From NCBI GenBank assembly GCA_007132865.1, contig SLNU01000201.1:1-7928 (forward strand): 7,928 nucleotides of DNA, written 5' to 3'. Position 1 is the first letter of the stretch. Every line of letters begins with the position of its first letter. Below, in pieces: positions 1 through 5,981 of the stretch. Made by a program: the position numbers and the translations under genes. The notes beneath the pieces are model-generated. The model was given only the letters and a program-made list of their open reading frames with translations, was not told where the DNA came from and ran no database searches. This stretch comes from Bacteroidales bacterium (lineage in GTDB: Bacteria > Bacteroidota > Bacteroidia > Bacteroidales > UBA7960).

Positions 1-1408
1 CATCCGACAATTCATCCCATAAAACGTAATCAGGGGTCAATATACCATGTTCACGAAGTACCTTTTTTGACATCAACTTGTTGGATGTTTGATAAATGGC
101 TTCAGACGGGCATCCGGTAAAAGGAAGGTTCATGGCCTCAAACAGGGCAGGTCCGACATGCACAAGCCTGCCGCTGTCGGCCAGGGTTTCCACCAGGTTC
201 ACCACAAGGTCCGGTTTCCCGAATCTATCCAGCCGGAAAGGCGCGGTTTCAACCTGGTAACCGAGCGCGGCCAAACCGCTGCGAAAATAAGCCGCCTGAT
301 CCAGCACATCCAGTTCATCGGGGCCTGCCCCGGCGGTCAGGGGACTGTGAAGAATCAGCGCAAACGGCTTGGGTCGGGCATCTGGCGGGTGGGTTGTTTC
401 CGGCAAGCTGGAACTGTCCTTTATGCTTTCCCCTATGCCCAGCCTGATAAGCGCTTCCCTGAGGATCGTCCAGATCAGGTCATTAAAGCCGATGCCCGCA
501 AGTCCGGCAAGTATGGGCAGGTCGCTGTGCTGCGGGTTCAACCCGGGCAGGGGATTGACCTCCATAAAATTCGGGACGCCATTTTCATCCAGCCTGAGGT
601 CCACCCTGCCTCCATCCACACAGCCCAGGCCTGTCCAGCAATCCAGCGCCAGCTGTTCGCATGCCTTGTAAGCTTCCTTCTCGGGGACCTGGTAAGTGAT
701 GAACTCTTCATACCGGGCCTTGTTCTCCAGAGAGTAGATCCCGGTTTGCTCGTTATCCCGGTAAAGGACTTCCATCATGCCGATAACCTTTGCCCGCGGC
801 CCGCTCCCTACGATACCCACCGTGATCTCACGTCCCGGCAAAAAACGCTCCACCAGCACCGGCTGCCTGAATTTTTCCAACCTTTGGATACACGCCTCAT
901 GCAATTGCTCATGGTTCCACACTTTTGAATCTGCACCTATCCCTTTTCCGGTTCCTTCAGCAACCGGCTTCACAAAAAGCGGAAAAGGCAATTCGATTTT
1001 TGAGATGTCTTCCGGCCGTTCAACCAGGGCAAAGGCTGCAGTTGGGACACCAAGGTCACGCACCACCCTTTTTGCCAGACCCTTGTGTAAAGTCAGGGCC
1101 ATGACCAGGGCATCTGCAAATACGTAAGGGATTCCGTAAACATCCAGTATGGCCGGGACCCGGGCCTCCCGCGAAATACCGGAGGTCCCTTCACAGATAT
1201 TAAAAACCAGGTCCCAGCGCTCACCCTTTCCGAGTCGATCGAGCAGGGACCTTACATGCCCGATTCGCACTACCTCGTGGCCCAGGGCTTGCAATGCATG
1301 TGAGATGCCGTCTATGGTTTCCGGTTCATCAAACTCAGCGGCCTCCTCGGGGCTAAAGCCCATGTCCAGGTATTCCTTTTTAAGGTCGTATGTAAATCCG
1401 ATTATCAT
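1..1408 (-). CDS. Tandem D-Ala-D-Ala-ligase-like ATP-grasp protein (C-terminus cut by window edge)
   Basis: Probable ATP-dependent amino acid or peptide ligase, forming amide bonds through an acyl-phosphate. I see 469 residues from the ATG at 1406-1408; the frame is open to the left edge. Residues 1-320 are a complete Ddl-like module: N-terminal domain with DLVFNICEG (66-74), then GIPYVFADA (92-100), an ATP-loop lysine in FVKPVAEGTGKG (145-156), ERFLPGREITVG (187-198), and the metal-binding R268-x-D270 and E283-x-N285 followed by PLPGL. A Ser/Pro-rich linker (about 328-348) leads into a second Ddl-type N-terminal domain: LILHSP (351-356), LVVNLVETL (401-409), GPALFEAMNLPFTG (419-432), then TSNKLMSKK (441-449) just before its ATP-grasp fold. 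A normal Ddl is about 300-370 residues, so this is a fusion of two ligases, not cell-wall Ddl. The start lies 9 bp after the stop of the acetyltransferase-deacetylase gene, suggesting coupled translation. The substrate is unknown. Confidence 0.88.
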   Translation of the reverse strand, partial: MIIGFTYDLKKEYLDMGFSPEEAAEFDEPETIDGISHALQALGHEVVRIGHVRSLLDRLGKGERWDLVFNICEGTSGISREARVPAILDVYGIPYVFADALVMALTLHKGLAKRVVRDLGVPTAAFALVERPEDISKIELPFPLFVKPVAEGTGKGIGADSKVWNHEQLHEACIQRLEKFRQPVLVERFLPGREITVGIVGSGPRAKVIGMMEVLYRDNEQTGIYSLENKARYEEFITYQVPEKEAYKACEQLALDCWTGLGCVDGGRVDLRLDENGVPNFMEVNPLPGLNPQHSDLPILAGLAGIGFNDLIWTILREALIRLGIGESIKDSSSLPETTHPPDARPKPFALILHSPLTAGAGPDELDVLDQAAYFRSGLAALGYQVETAPFRLDRFGKPDLVVNLVETLADSGRLVHVGPALFEAMNLPFTGCPSEAIYQTSNKLMSKKVLREHGILTPDYVLWDELSD

Positions 1409-1417
1409 TTTAAATCT

Positions 1418-3151
1418 TTAACAAGCTGTTTCATATATTCCCTGGACAAAACTTCTGGCATGCTGACCGATCGAACGTGTGAGATAACCACCTTCCTGCA
1501 CCACTAGCATTGGCAGGCGCATGCTGCCGATCATCTTTCCGGCCTTTTCGAAGTCCTTTGCAGTAAATCCGAATGACCCGGTGGGATCCCCCTTTGCGGT
1601 ATCCAGTCCGAACGAAACCACCAAAAAAGCTGGTTTGAAGCCTTCAACCAGGTGGAGTGCCTCTGAAAGTACTTTTCTGTATGCCGTCGGATTGGTATCC
1701 GGGGAAAGCGGGAAATTGTGGTTGTATCCCAGTCCGTCCCCTTCACCCTTCTCATTCCGGAACCCGCAAAAATAAGGGTAGGTATCCGAAGGATGACCAT
1801 GTAAACTGATTGTCAGCACATCCCTGTTGCGGTAAAAAATATCCTGCTGCCCGTTTCCGTGGTGGTAGTCGATGTCCAGGATGGCTACCTTGCCATACTG
1901 TGACAGATACCTGGCGGCGATCGCGGCAGAATTCAGGTAACAAAAGCCTCCGTAAACCCTGGTTTCGGCATGGTGACCAGGTGGCCTGACGAGGGCATAG
2001 GCACAGGGATAACCGTCAAGCAACTGCCCGGCTCCGGTCAATGCGCAATCCACTGCACTTCTGGCCGCATCCCAGACATTGCGGTGGATTGGTGTAAATG
2101 TATCTATGCAATAGTATCCTGCCAGAAGTCCAAGGTCAGCCGGTTTCCTTTCTGCATTGCGGATCGGAAACACATAGGGATAAACCGATTTCCCCTCTGG
2201 TGTTGCCAGGCATGCAGCCTTCAGGTAATCCACCAGTCCGGCATCGTGCACCTGGCGGATATGCTTCTCAGGAAAGGCAATTGCGGGGATGGACTTCACT
2301 GCGGAAAACCCTTCAAATGCATCCAGAATGGCCCGTATACGCACCGGCGACTCCACATAGCCCCTTTCCCGTACATGGTGTATGACATGTTTATTGTTAT
2401 AGATCAGCAGAACAGGCTTTCTGCAGCCCTTGCCTGCAATTTCTGCAGCCGGCCGCCGCCGTAAATAGCGAAAAGGCCTCAGACTGACCGGATCATCACT
2501 GAAAGATTCCAGCACTGTCCGGATATAGGATTCCGGACAATACTCCCCGTATTTTCGCCTCAGAATGGCTTCACAAACCGCCCTTGCCTGTTGCAGGGAA
2601 GGCGTTTGCTCCTTGTCAAGGGTGTCGATCATCAGAAAAGGCGGGCAGGTCTCCCCTTCCTTCACAGGGGTTTCGTAGCGGGTATTGATCAGCGGCCTGA
2701 CTCCGAAGCGTTCCCAGAACTTCAGCCTGGCCTTGTTTTCCAACAGTATGGCCCGATCGGGACAAAGGCCGGGCTCATCGGGAAGGCTTTCCATATAGAT
2801 TCCCGAAGCCTTCAGCAGTTTTGCCTCTTCCCGGCAGCGCTCGTAAAGGGCACTGCCTGTGCCTGAGGGCACCGGCTCACGGCGGGTGGCGATGAAATCC
2901 AGAAAACAAAAATGCAGGTCAGGCGCATGCATTAGCAAGGCGAACCCCCTGACTCTGCCACGTATATTCTCTGCCACAAACAAGATGCTCCGGAACCGGA
3001 ATTTCAAAGGGTCCTGCAGTTGCATGGAAACAGCCTGGATCTGCTCTTCCCGGAGGGATGAGAATTGGGAGCGCATTATTTCCTTGACCTGGTCTACGGC
3101 CATGCGGTTCATCGGAAACAAATCATCGCTAATCTTGCGGATCCTGAACAT
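1418..3151 (-). CDS. GNAT acetyltransferase - acetylpolyamine amidohydrolase (HDAC-like) fusion protein
   Basis: A 577-residue two-domain protein with opposing chemistries. Residues about 50-160 look like a GNAT N-acetyltransferase: a strand FCFLDFIATRR (81-91), an acetyl-CoA loop of the RxxGxG type (GTG at 97-99) followed by a helix (ALYERCREEAKLL), and a late NKARLKFWERFG segment (139-150). A helical linker (about 180-240) joins it to residues 248-577, a full-length acetylpolyamine amidohydrolase/class II deacetylase domain. Its catalytic set is complete: RPPGHHA with H393/H394, zinc ligands D428, H430 (DIDYHHGNG) and D517 (FGLDT), and the catalytic tyrosine Y556 in QEGGY. SLHGHP (449-454) and the DT..DP pattern fit the polyamine-deacetylase branch better than true histone deacetylases. 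Both domains look active, so the protein could add and remove an acetyl group on an amine such as the side-chain nitrogen of beta-lysine; this substrate is inferred from the aminomutase upstream. The GNAT half is more divergent and less certain than the deacetylase half. No signal peptide, so cytoplasmic. Confidence 0.9.
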   Translation of the reverse strand: MFRIRKISDDLFPMNRMAVDQVKEIMRSQFSSLREEQIQAVSMQLQDPLKFRFRSILFVAENIRGRVRGFALLMHAPDLHFCFLDFIATRREPVPSGTGSALYERCREEAKLLKASGIYMESLPDEPGLCPDRAILLENKARLKFWERFGVRPLINTRYETPVKEGETCPPFLMIDTLDKEQTPSLQQARAVCEAILRRKYGEYCPESYIRTVLESFSDDPVSLRPFRYLRRRPAAEIAGKGCRKPVLLIYNNKHVIHHVRERGYVESPVRIRAILDAFEGFSAVKSIPAIAFPEKHIRQVHDAGLVDYLKAACLATPEGKSVYPYVFPIRNAERKPADLGLLAGYYCIDTFTPIHRNVWDAARSAVDCALTGAGQLLDGYPCAYALVRPPGHHAETRVYGGFCYLNSAAIAARYLSQYGKVAILDIDYHHGNGQQDIFYRNRDVLTISLHGHPSDTYPYFCGFRNEKGEGDGLGYNHNFPLSPDTNPTAYRKVLSEALHLVEGFKPAFLVVSFGLDTAKGDPTGSFGFTAKDFEKAGKMIGSMRLPMLVVQEGGYLTRSIGQHARSFVQGIYETAC

Positions 3152-3173
3152 GCTTGTATTGGATTTGCGTGTA

Positions 3174-3188
3174 TCGCCTGGCAGGCGA
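3174..3188 (-). repeat. Small stem-loop between the aminomutase and GNAT-deacetylase genes
   Basis: A perfect 6-bp inverted repeat (tcgcct / aggcga) with a 3-nt loop lies in the 50-bp spacer between the two coding regions. No T-run follows on either strand, so it is not a typical terminator. It might mark an mRNA processing or stability point that sets the ratio of the two products. Short enough to be chance. Confidence 0.3.
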
Positions 3189-3201
3189 CTGAAAGGCCTG
3201 A

Positions 3202-4467
3202 CTATTCATCAGCAGTGTCCGGATAAGAAAACATCTTTCCTTCATAGTTCCGGAGCAAGATGTCGCTGCCTTGCCTTCCCTGGAAATAATCTGGCAAGAG
3301 GGGGATTTTCCCGCCACCGCCCGGGGAATCAATGACATACTGGGGAACGGCATACCCGCTGGTATGTCCGCGAAGCCCGTCCATGATCTCAAGACCCTTT
3401 TTTACGCTTGTCCGGAAATGGGCCGAACCCAGCACCGGATCACACTGATAGAGGTAGTATGGCCTGACGCGCATCTTCAACAGTCCCTGAAATAGCTTCC
3501 GCATCACCGCCACATTGTCGTTCACCCCTTTCAGAAGTACCGTCTGGCTGCCCAGCGGAATGCCTGCATCAGCAAGCATATTGCAGGCCCTGCTCACTTC
3601 CGGAGTAAGTTCGTCGGGATGGGTGAAGTGGATGCTAATAAACAGGGGGTGAACCCTGCGCAGTATCGAAATCAGTGATTTGGTGATTCGTTGCGGCAAC
3701 ACCACCGGAACCTTGGTTCCGATCCGAATGATTTCCACATGGGGGATGGCCCGAAGCGCAGCGAGCAGATACTCTATCTGGCTGTCAGCCATGGTCAGCG
3801 CATCCCCGCCTGAAATCAGCACATCCCGCACTTCCCGATGGTCTTTTATATAATCCAGGGCAGGCTGCCAGGCGTCCCTGCCCATATGACACTTGTTACT
3901 GGCTACCATATGGGAACGGGTACAGTAGCGGCAATAGGTGGCACAAAATCCGGTAACAAGGAATAGCACCCTGTCTGGGTAACGGTGCACCAAATTGGGA
4001 ACCGGACTGTGCCCATCCTCAGACAAAGGGTCTGAGGCCTCTCCAGGTCCCCTGATGAATTCGTCCAAAACCGGAACCACGGTCCTCCGCAACGCCTGCC
4101 TGCTGTCAACCGGGTCCAGCAGGCTGGCATAATAGGGTGTAATCCGCAGCGGCAGACTGTCATTGAACCCCGGCCGGGGGCGGATTTCGCTTTCCCCCGG
4201 GCAGATCACTTCTGAAAGTTGTGACAACCTTGTATAGCTGTTTCTCAACTGCCATTGCCAACTGTTCCACTCTTTTTCAGAAACGCCTGGGAAAAAACGG
4301 TGAAGGAATCTGCGTGAACGGTCCGAAAGAACCGCTGCATCTGTGGTGGTGTTTGTTTTGGGCCCTGAAAAGGGCTGAATACCCGGAGGTTCTTCAGCAT
4401 CATTGGCCACGGGAGCGTCCTTGCCATTGGCAATCGTTGCCCCCACTTTAAGCTCGGAAGCTTTCAT
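3202..4467 (-). CDS. kamA: Lysine 2,3-aminomutase family radical SAM/PLP enzyme
   Basis: 421-residue KamA-family enzyme, expected to move the alpha-amino group of L-lysine to the beta carbon (beta-lysine), using a [4Fe-4S] cluster, S-adenosylmethionine and PLP. Radical-SAM cysteines are C175, C179 and C182 (CATYCRYC), followed by T-R184, the arginine that holds the substrate carboxylate in the clostridial enzyme. The SAM-binding SGGDAL is at 219-224. The PLP lysine is K387 in PGGGGK. Two aspartates that grip the side-chain amine in true lysine aminomutases are kept: D343 (YQCD) and D380 (VIDSPGGGGK); glutamate 2,3-aminomutases have Lys and Asn there. SPVPNLVHRYPDRVLFL (154-170) is also typical. 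Oddities: about 45 poorly conserved N-terminal residues, and no C-terminal tail with the Cys-x-Cys-xx-Cys zinc motif; the partner cysteine in GVNDC is N318. First gene of the presumed operon; the ATG at 4465-4467 has no clear Shine-Dalgarno, and a start further in is possible. Confidence 0.93.
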   Translation of the reverse strand: MKASELKVGATIANGKDAPVANDAEEPPGIQPFSGPKTNTTTDAAVLSDRSRRFLHRFFPGVSEKEWNSWQWQLRNSYTRLSQLSEVICPGESEIRPRPGFNDSLPLRITPYYASLLDPVDSRQALRRTVVPVLDEFIRGPGEASDPLSEDGHSPVPNLVHRYPDRVLFLVTGFCATYCRYCTRSHMVASNKCHMGRDAWQPALDYIKDHREVRDVLISGGDALTMADSQIEYLLAALRAIPHVEIIRIGTKVPVVLPQRITKSLISILRRVHPLFISIHFTHPDELTPEVSRACNMLADAGIPLGSQTVLLKGVNDNVAVMRKLFQGLLKMRVRPYYLYQCDPVLGSAHFRTSVKKGLEIMDGLRGHTSGYAVPQYVIDSPGGGGKIPLLPDYFQGRQGSDILLRNYEGKMFSYPDTADE

Positions 4468-4496
4468 CTGATCATAAGGAAATTAAATCCGTCAGA

Positions 4497-4554
4497 TGGA
4501 ACGCCGTTTGATCGGGCATTTGCATAACACATGCTTATGGTCAGCGGCGTTTCA
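4497..4554 (-). promoter_or_regulatory. Stem-loop in the presumed 5' leader of the aminomutase operon
   Basis: Positions 4497-4506 pair with 4545-4554 over 10 bp, including one G-U wobble, with core arms aacgccg / cggcgtt. The 38-nt loop contains a smaller inverted repeat (cataa 4523-4527 / ttatg 4535-4539). The foot of the stem lies about 30 nt upstream of the aminomutase start codon. No T-run follows on the minus strand, so it is not a simple terminator. It may affect mRNA stability or translation. I do not recognise it as a known riboswitch class. Confidence 0.35.
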
Positions 4555-4619
4555 GTGAGAAAGATGTAATGAGCGTTTTATGTGAATTTACAGGTTTAAC
4601 AAAGCATTGGTTTCTTCCG

Positions 4620-4652
4620 CAAAAATAAGATTAAAATCAATCCAGATAACAA
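4620..4652 (-). promoter_or_regulatory. Candidate Bacteroidota-type promoter of the aminomutase operon
   Basis: On the minus strand, TATTTTTG (4627 to 4620) matches the Bacteroidota -7 consensus TAnnTTTG. A TTG (4652 to 4650) stands upstream as a possible -33 element, with a 22-nt spacer that is slightly longer than usual. The implied transcript would start near 4613 and carry a leader of about 145 nt. This is a pattern match in AT-rich DNA only. Confidence 0.3.
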
Positions 4653-4653
4653 T

Positions 4654-4685
4654 CTGATAAAAATATTTATCTTCCTGTTTATCAG
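4654..4685. promoter_or_regulatory. Inverted repeat in the divergent intergenic region, possible operator
   Basis: Perfect 8-bp arms ctgataaa (4654-4661) and tttatcag (4678-4685) are separated by 16 bp. A nested gataaa/tttatc pair occupies 4656-4671, and related gataac occurs at 4645-4650. The repeat sits immediately upstream of the candidate -33 element of the minus-strand operon, a fitting place for a transcription factor. AT-rich composition makes chance possible. Confidence 0.3.
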
Positions 4686-4809
4686 GTATATATATCCCGT
4701 AAACCACAAAATATCAGAGAATGACTGCATTTTCTGACGAGCGGTTATAAAATGCCCCGACAGCCGTCTGCAAAGATTGGAAAATTCCATTATTTTTGAT
4801 AAAAAAAAC

Positions 4810-5388
4810 ATGGTGATCGTCGGGATTACGGGCACCCTGGGTGCCGGCAAGGGTACGGTTGTGGATTACCTGGTCAAAAAAAAAGACTTTATTCATTTTT
4901 CGGTGAGGGGCTACCTGAGCGGGGTGCTTGAGCGCCGGGGCATGCCGGTAAACCGCGACACCCTGACCGCGGTTGCCAACGAGCTGAGGGCCAAACACGG
5001 ACCGGCCCATATCATTGAGCAATTGTACGAACAGGCCAGTGAAAATGGCCAGGCATGCGTCATTGAGAGCATCCGGAGCCCGGGCGAAATTGCCTCCTTG
5101 AGGGCAAAGCAGGGGTTTGTGCTGCTGGCCGTGGATGCCGATGCCCGTATCAGATACAACCGCATCCGGAAGCGGAATTCGGAGACAGACAATGTATCCT
5201 TTACGACTTTTCTTCAAAACGAGGAAAGAGAAATGCATTCTGATGACCCCAGCAAGCAAAACCTGGCAGAATGCATTCGACAGGCAGATCACCTGATCAA
5301 CAACGGTGGCAACCGGGAGGACCTTGGCGTGCAGATCGAATGCTTTTACCGTAAGTTCGTAAGGCCACAAAAATTGAAACCGCGATAA
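4810..5388 (+). CDS. Small P-loop kinase, dephospho-CoA kinase/UPF0200-like
   Basis: 192-residue ATP-dependent kinase of the nucleotide-kinase superfamily. The Walker A loop is right at the N-terminus, GTLGAGKGT (8-16). RGYLSGVLERRGMPV (33-47) followed by VANELRAKHGP (55-65), then VIESIRSPGEI (84-94) and VDADARIRYNRIRKR (108-122), follow the pattern I associate with UPF0200/AAA_18 proteins and dNMP or dephospho-CoA kinase-like enzymes. The substrate cannot be read from sequence. The adjoining dCMP deaminase, 23 bp downstream on the same strand, suggests a deoxynucleotide monophosphate or a regulatory role in that pathway. I choose the ATG at 4810: it puts the first beta strand (VIVGITG) at the N-terminus, as is normal for this fold, and has an A-rich upstream stretch. 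An in-frame TTG at 4777 would add 11 unconserved residues. It is too short and lacks the usual features for true CoaE. Confidence 0.82.
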   Translation: MVIVGITGTLGAGKGTVVDYLVKKKDFIHFSVRGYLSGVLERRGMPVNRDTLTAVANELRAKHGPAHIIEQLYEQASENGQACVIESIRSPGEIASLRAKQGFVLLAVDADARIRYNRIRKRNSETDNVSFTTFLQNEEREMHSDDPSKQNLAECIRQADHLINNGGNREDLGVQIECFYRKFVRPQKLKPR

Positions 5389-5411
5389 TCTTAACCAAAG
5401 CGCATCAACCA

Positions 5412-5903
5412 ATGGAACCATCCAAATACCAACGTCCCAGCTGGGACGAGTACTTCATGGAGATCGCCCATACAGTCAGCAAACGCGCCACCTGTGACCG
5501 GGGGCGCAGCGGCTGCGTCATCGCCAGAGACAGACAGATACTGGTTACCGGATACGTTGGCTCACCGAAGGGACTGCCGCATTGCGACGATGCAGGCCAC
5601 CACATGAAAAAGATGCTGCATGAGGACGGGCACACCAGCATGCATTGCGTCAGGACCGTCCATGCAGAGCAAAACGCCATTTGCCAGGCGGCCCGACTGG
5701 GGATCTCCATTGAAGGTGCCACGCTTTACTGCCGGATGACCCCTTGCCGCGTTTGCGCCATGCTGATCATCAATTGCGGCATCACCAGAGTGGTTTGCGA
5801 AAAGAAATACCATTCAGGAGAAGAGTCGGAAAGGCTTTTTCAGGAAGCCGGGGTCACCATTGAATACTTCTCGGAAGAAACGGTCAGGTACGAAAACCAA
5901 TAA
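5412..5903 (+). CDS. dCMP deaminase (deoxycytidylate deaminase)
   Basis: 163-residue zinc enzyme converting dCMP to dUMP, the substrate of thymidylate synthase, in the cytoplasm. The cytidine-deaminase-fold catalytic site is complete: H84 and the proton-shuttling E86 in HAEQN, and C112/C115 in TPCRVC. The opening RPSWDEYFMEIAHTVSKRATC (8-28) and the GYVGSPKGLPHCDDAGH block (47-63), with extra conserved Cys/His residues (C28, C58, H63), are characteristic of dCMP deaminases rather than CMP/cytidine or tRNA-adenosine deaminases. Length is normal for the bacterial family. It follows the P-loop kinase gene by 23 bp with no terminator between, so the two are probably one transcript. The stop codon abuts the A-tract that forms the U-run of the opposing gene's terminator. 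Confidence 0.93.
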   Translation: MEPSKYQRPSWDEYFMEIAHTVSKRATCDRGRSGCVIARDRQILVTGYVGSPKGLPHCDDAGHHMKKMLHEDGHTSMHCVRTVHAEQNAICQAARLGISIEGATLYCRMTPCRVCAMLIINCGITRVVCEKKYHSGEESERLFQEAGVTIEYFSEETVRYENQ

Positions 5904-5939
5904 AAAAAACCGGGACAACGAAGGGCTGTCATCCCGGTT
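5902..5939 (-). terminator. Rho-independent terminator for the minus-strand isoaspartyl peptidase gene
   Basis: Read on the minus strand, an 8-bp GC-rich stem (arms 5932-5939 and 5908-5915, aaccggga with tcccggtt) is followed by eight Ts (complement of 5902-5909). The stem begins about 40 nt beyond the peptidase stop codon. It overlaps the last bases of the convergent dCMP deaminase stop codon. In the plus direction no T-run follows. Confidence 0.75.
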
Positions 5940-5952
5940 CACGCTTAAGTTC

Positions 5953-5975
5953 GCAGTGCGGCACTGCAGGTTTTT
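5953..5975 (+). terminator. Probable terminator for the kinase-dCMP deaminase transcript
   Basis: On the plus strand a perfect 6-bp stem gcagtg/cactgc (5953-5958, 5962-5967) with a 3-nt loop is followed, after 3 nt, by five Ts (5971-5975) and further T-rich sequence. It lies 50 nt after the deaminase stop and just before the end of the convergent peptidase gene. No T-run is present in the other direction, so it acts only on the plus strand. Confidence 0.55.
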
Positions 5976-5981
5976 CTATTC

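Larger units (their letters stand above)
4468..4809. other. Divergent intergenic region
   Basis: These 342 bp separate two divergently transcribed units and contain no convincing coding frame. The half near the aminomutase gene holds a leader stem-loop; the central part is AT-rich with a candidate promoter and an inverted repeat. Near the kinase gene, TATTTTTG at 4791-4798 could be a -7 element, with CTG at 4768-4770 as a poor -33. A transcript from it would begin only a few bases before the kinase ATG. Confidence 0.6.

Noticed and set aside
300..430. Possibility that the ATP-grasp fusion arises from a lost stop codon or a sequencing frameshift
   Set aside because: I re-read the minus strand codon by codon: the frame is continuous, the linker is Ser/Pro-rich as normal for interdomain linkers, and no start codon suited to a separate second gene is evident at the module boundary.
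89..928. 279-codon open frame on the plus strand
   Set aside because: It lies antisense to the ATP-grasp gene, whose minus-strand frame carries clear family motifs. The plus-strand translation has no recognisable domain and unusual composition.
3202..4467. Aminomutase as EpmB (EF-P lysine modification) or glutamate 2,3-aminomutase
   Set aside because: The CTRS sequence after the cluster motif and the neighbours do not fit EpmB, and no EpmA or EF-P gene is present. The side-chain aspartates D343 and D380 are the lysine type, not the Lys/Asn of glutamate aminomutase.
4464..4475. Three-codon mini-frame (ATG ATC AGA TGA) overlapping the aminomutase start
   Set aside because: Too short to separate from chance, and no ribosome-binding sequence precedes it.
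4777..4809. TTG start for the kinase, 11 codons upstream of the ATG
   Set aside because: It would put unconserved residues before the first beta strand of the P-loop fold, and a -7-like promoter element lies inside it.
4714..5421. 235-codon open frame on the minus strand
   Set aside because: Antisense to the P-loop kinase, which has a clean Walker A loop; the antisense product has no recognisable features.
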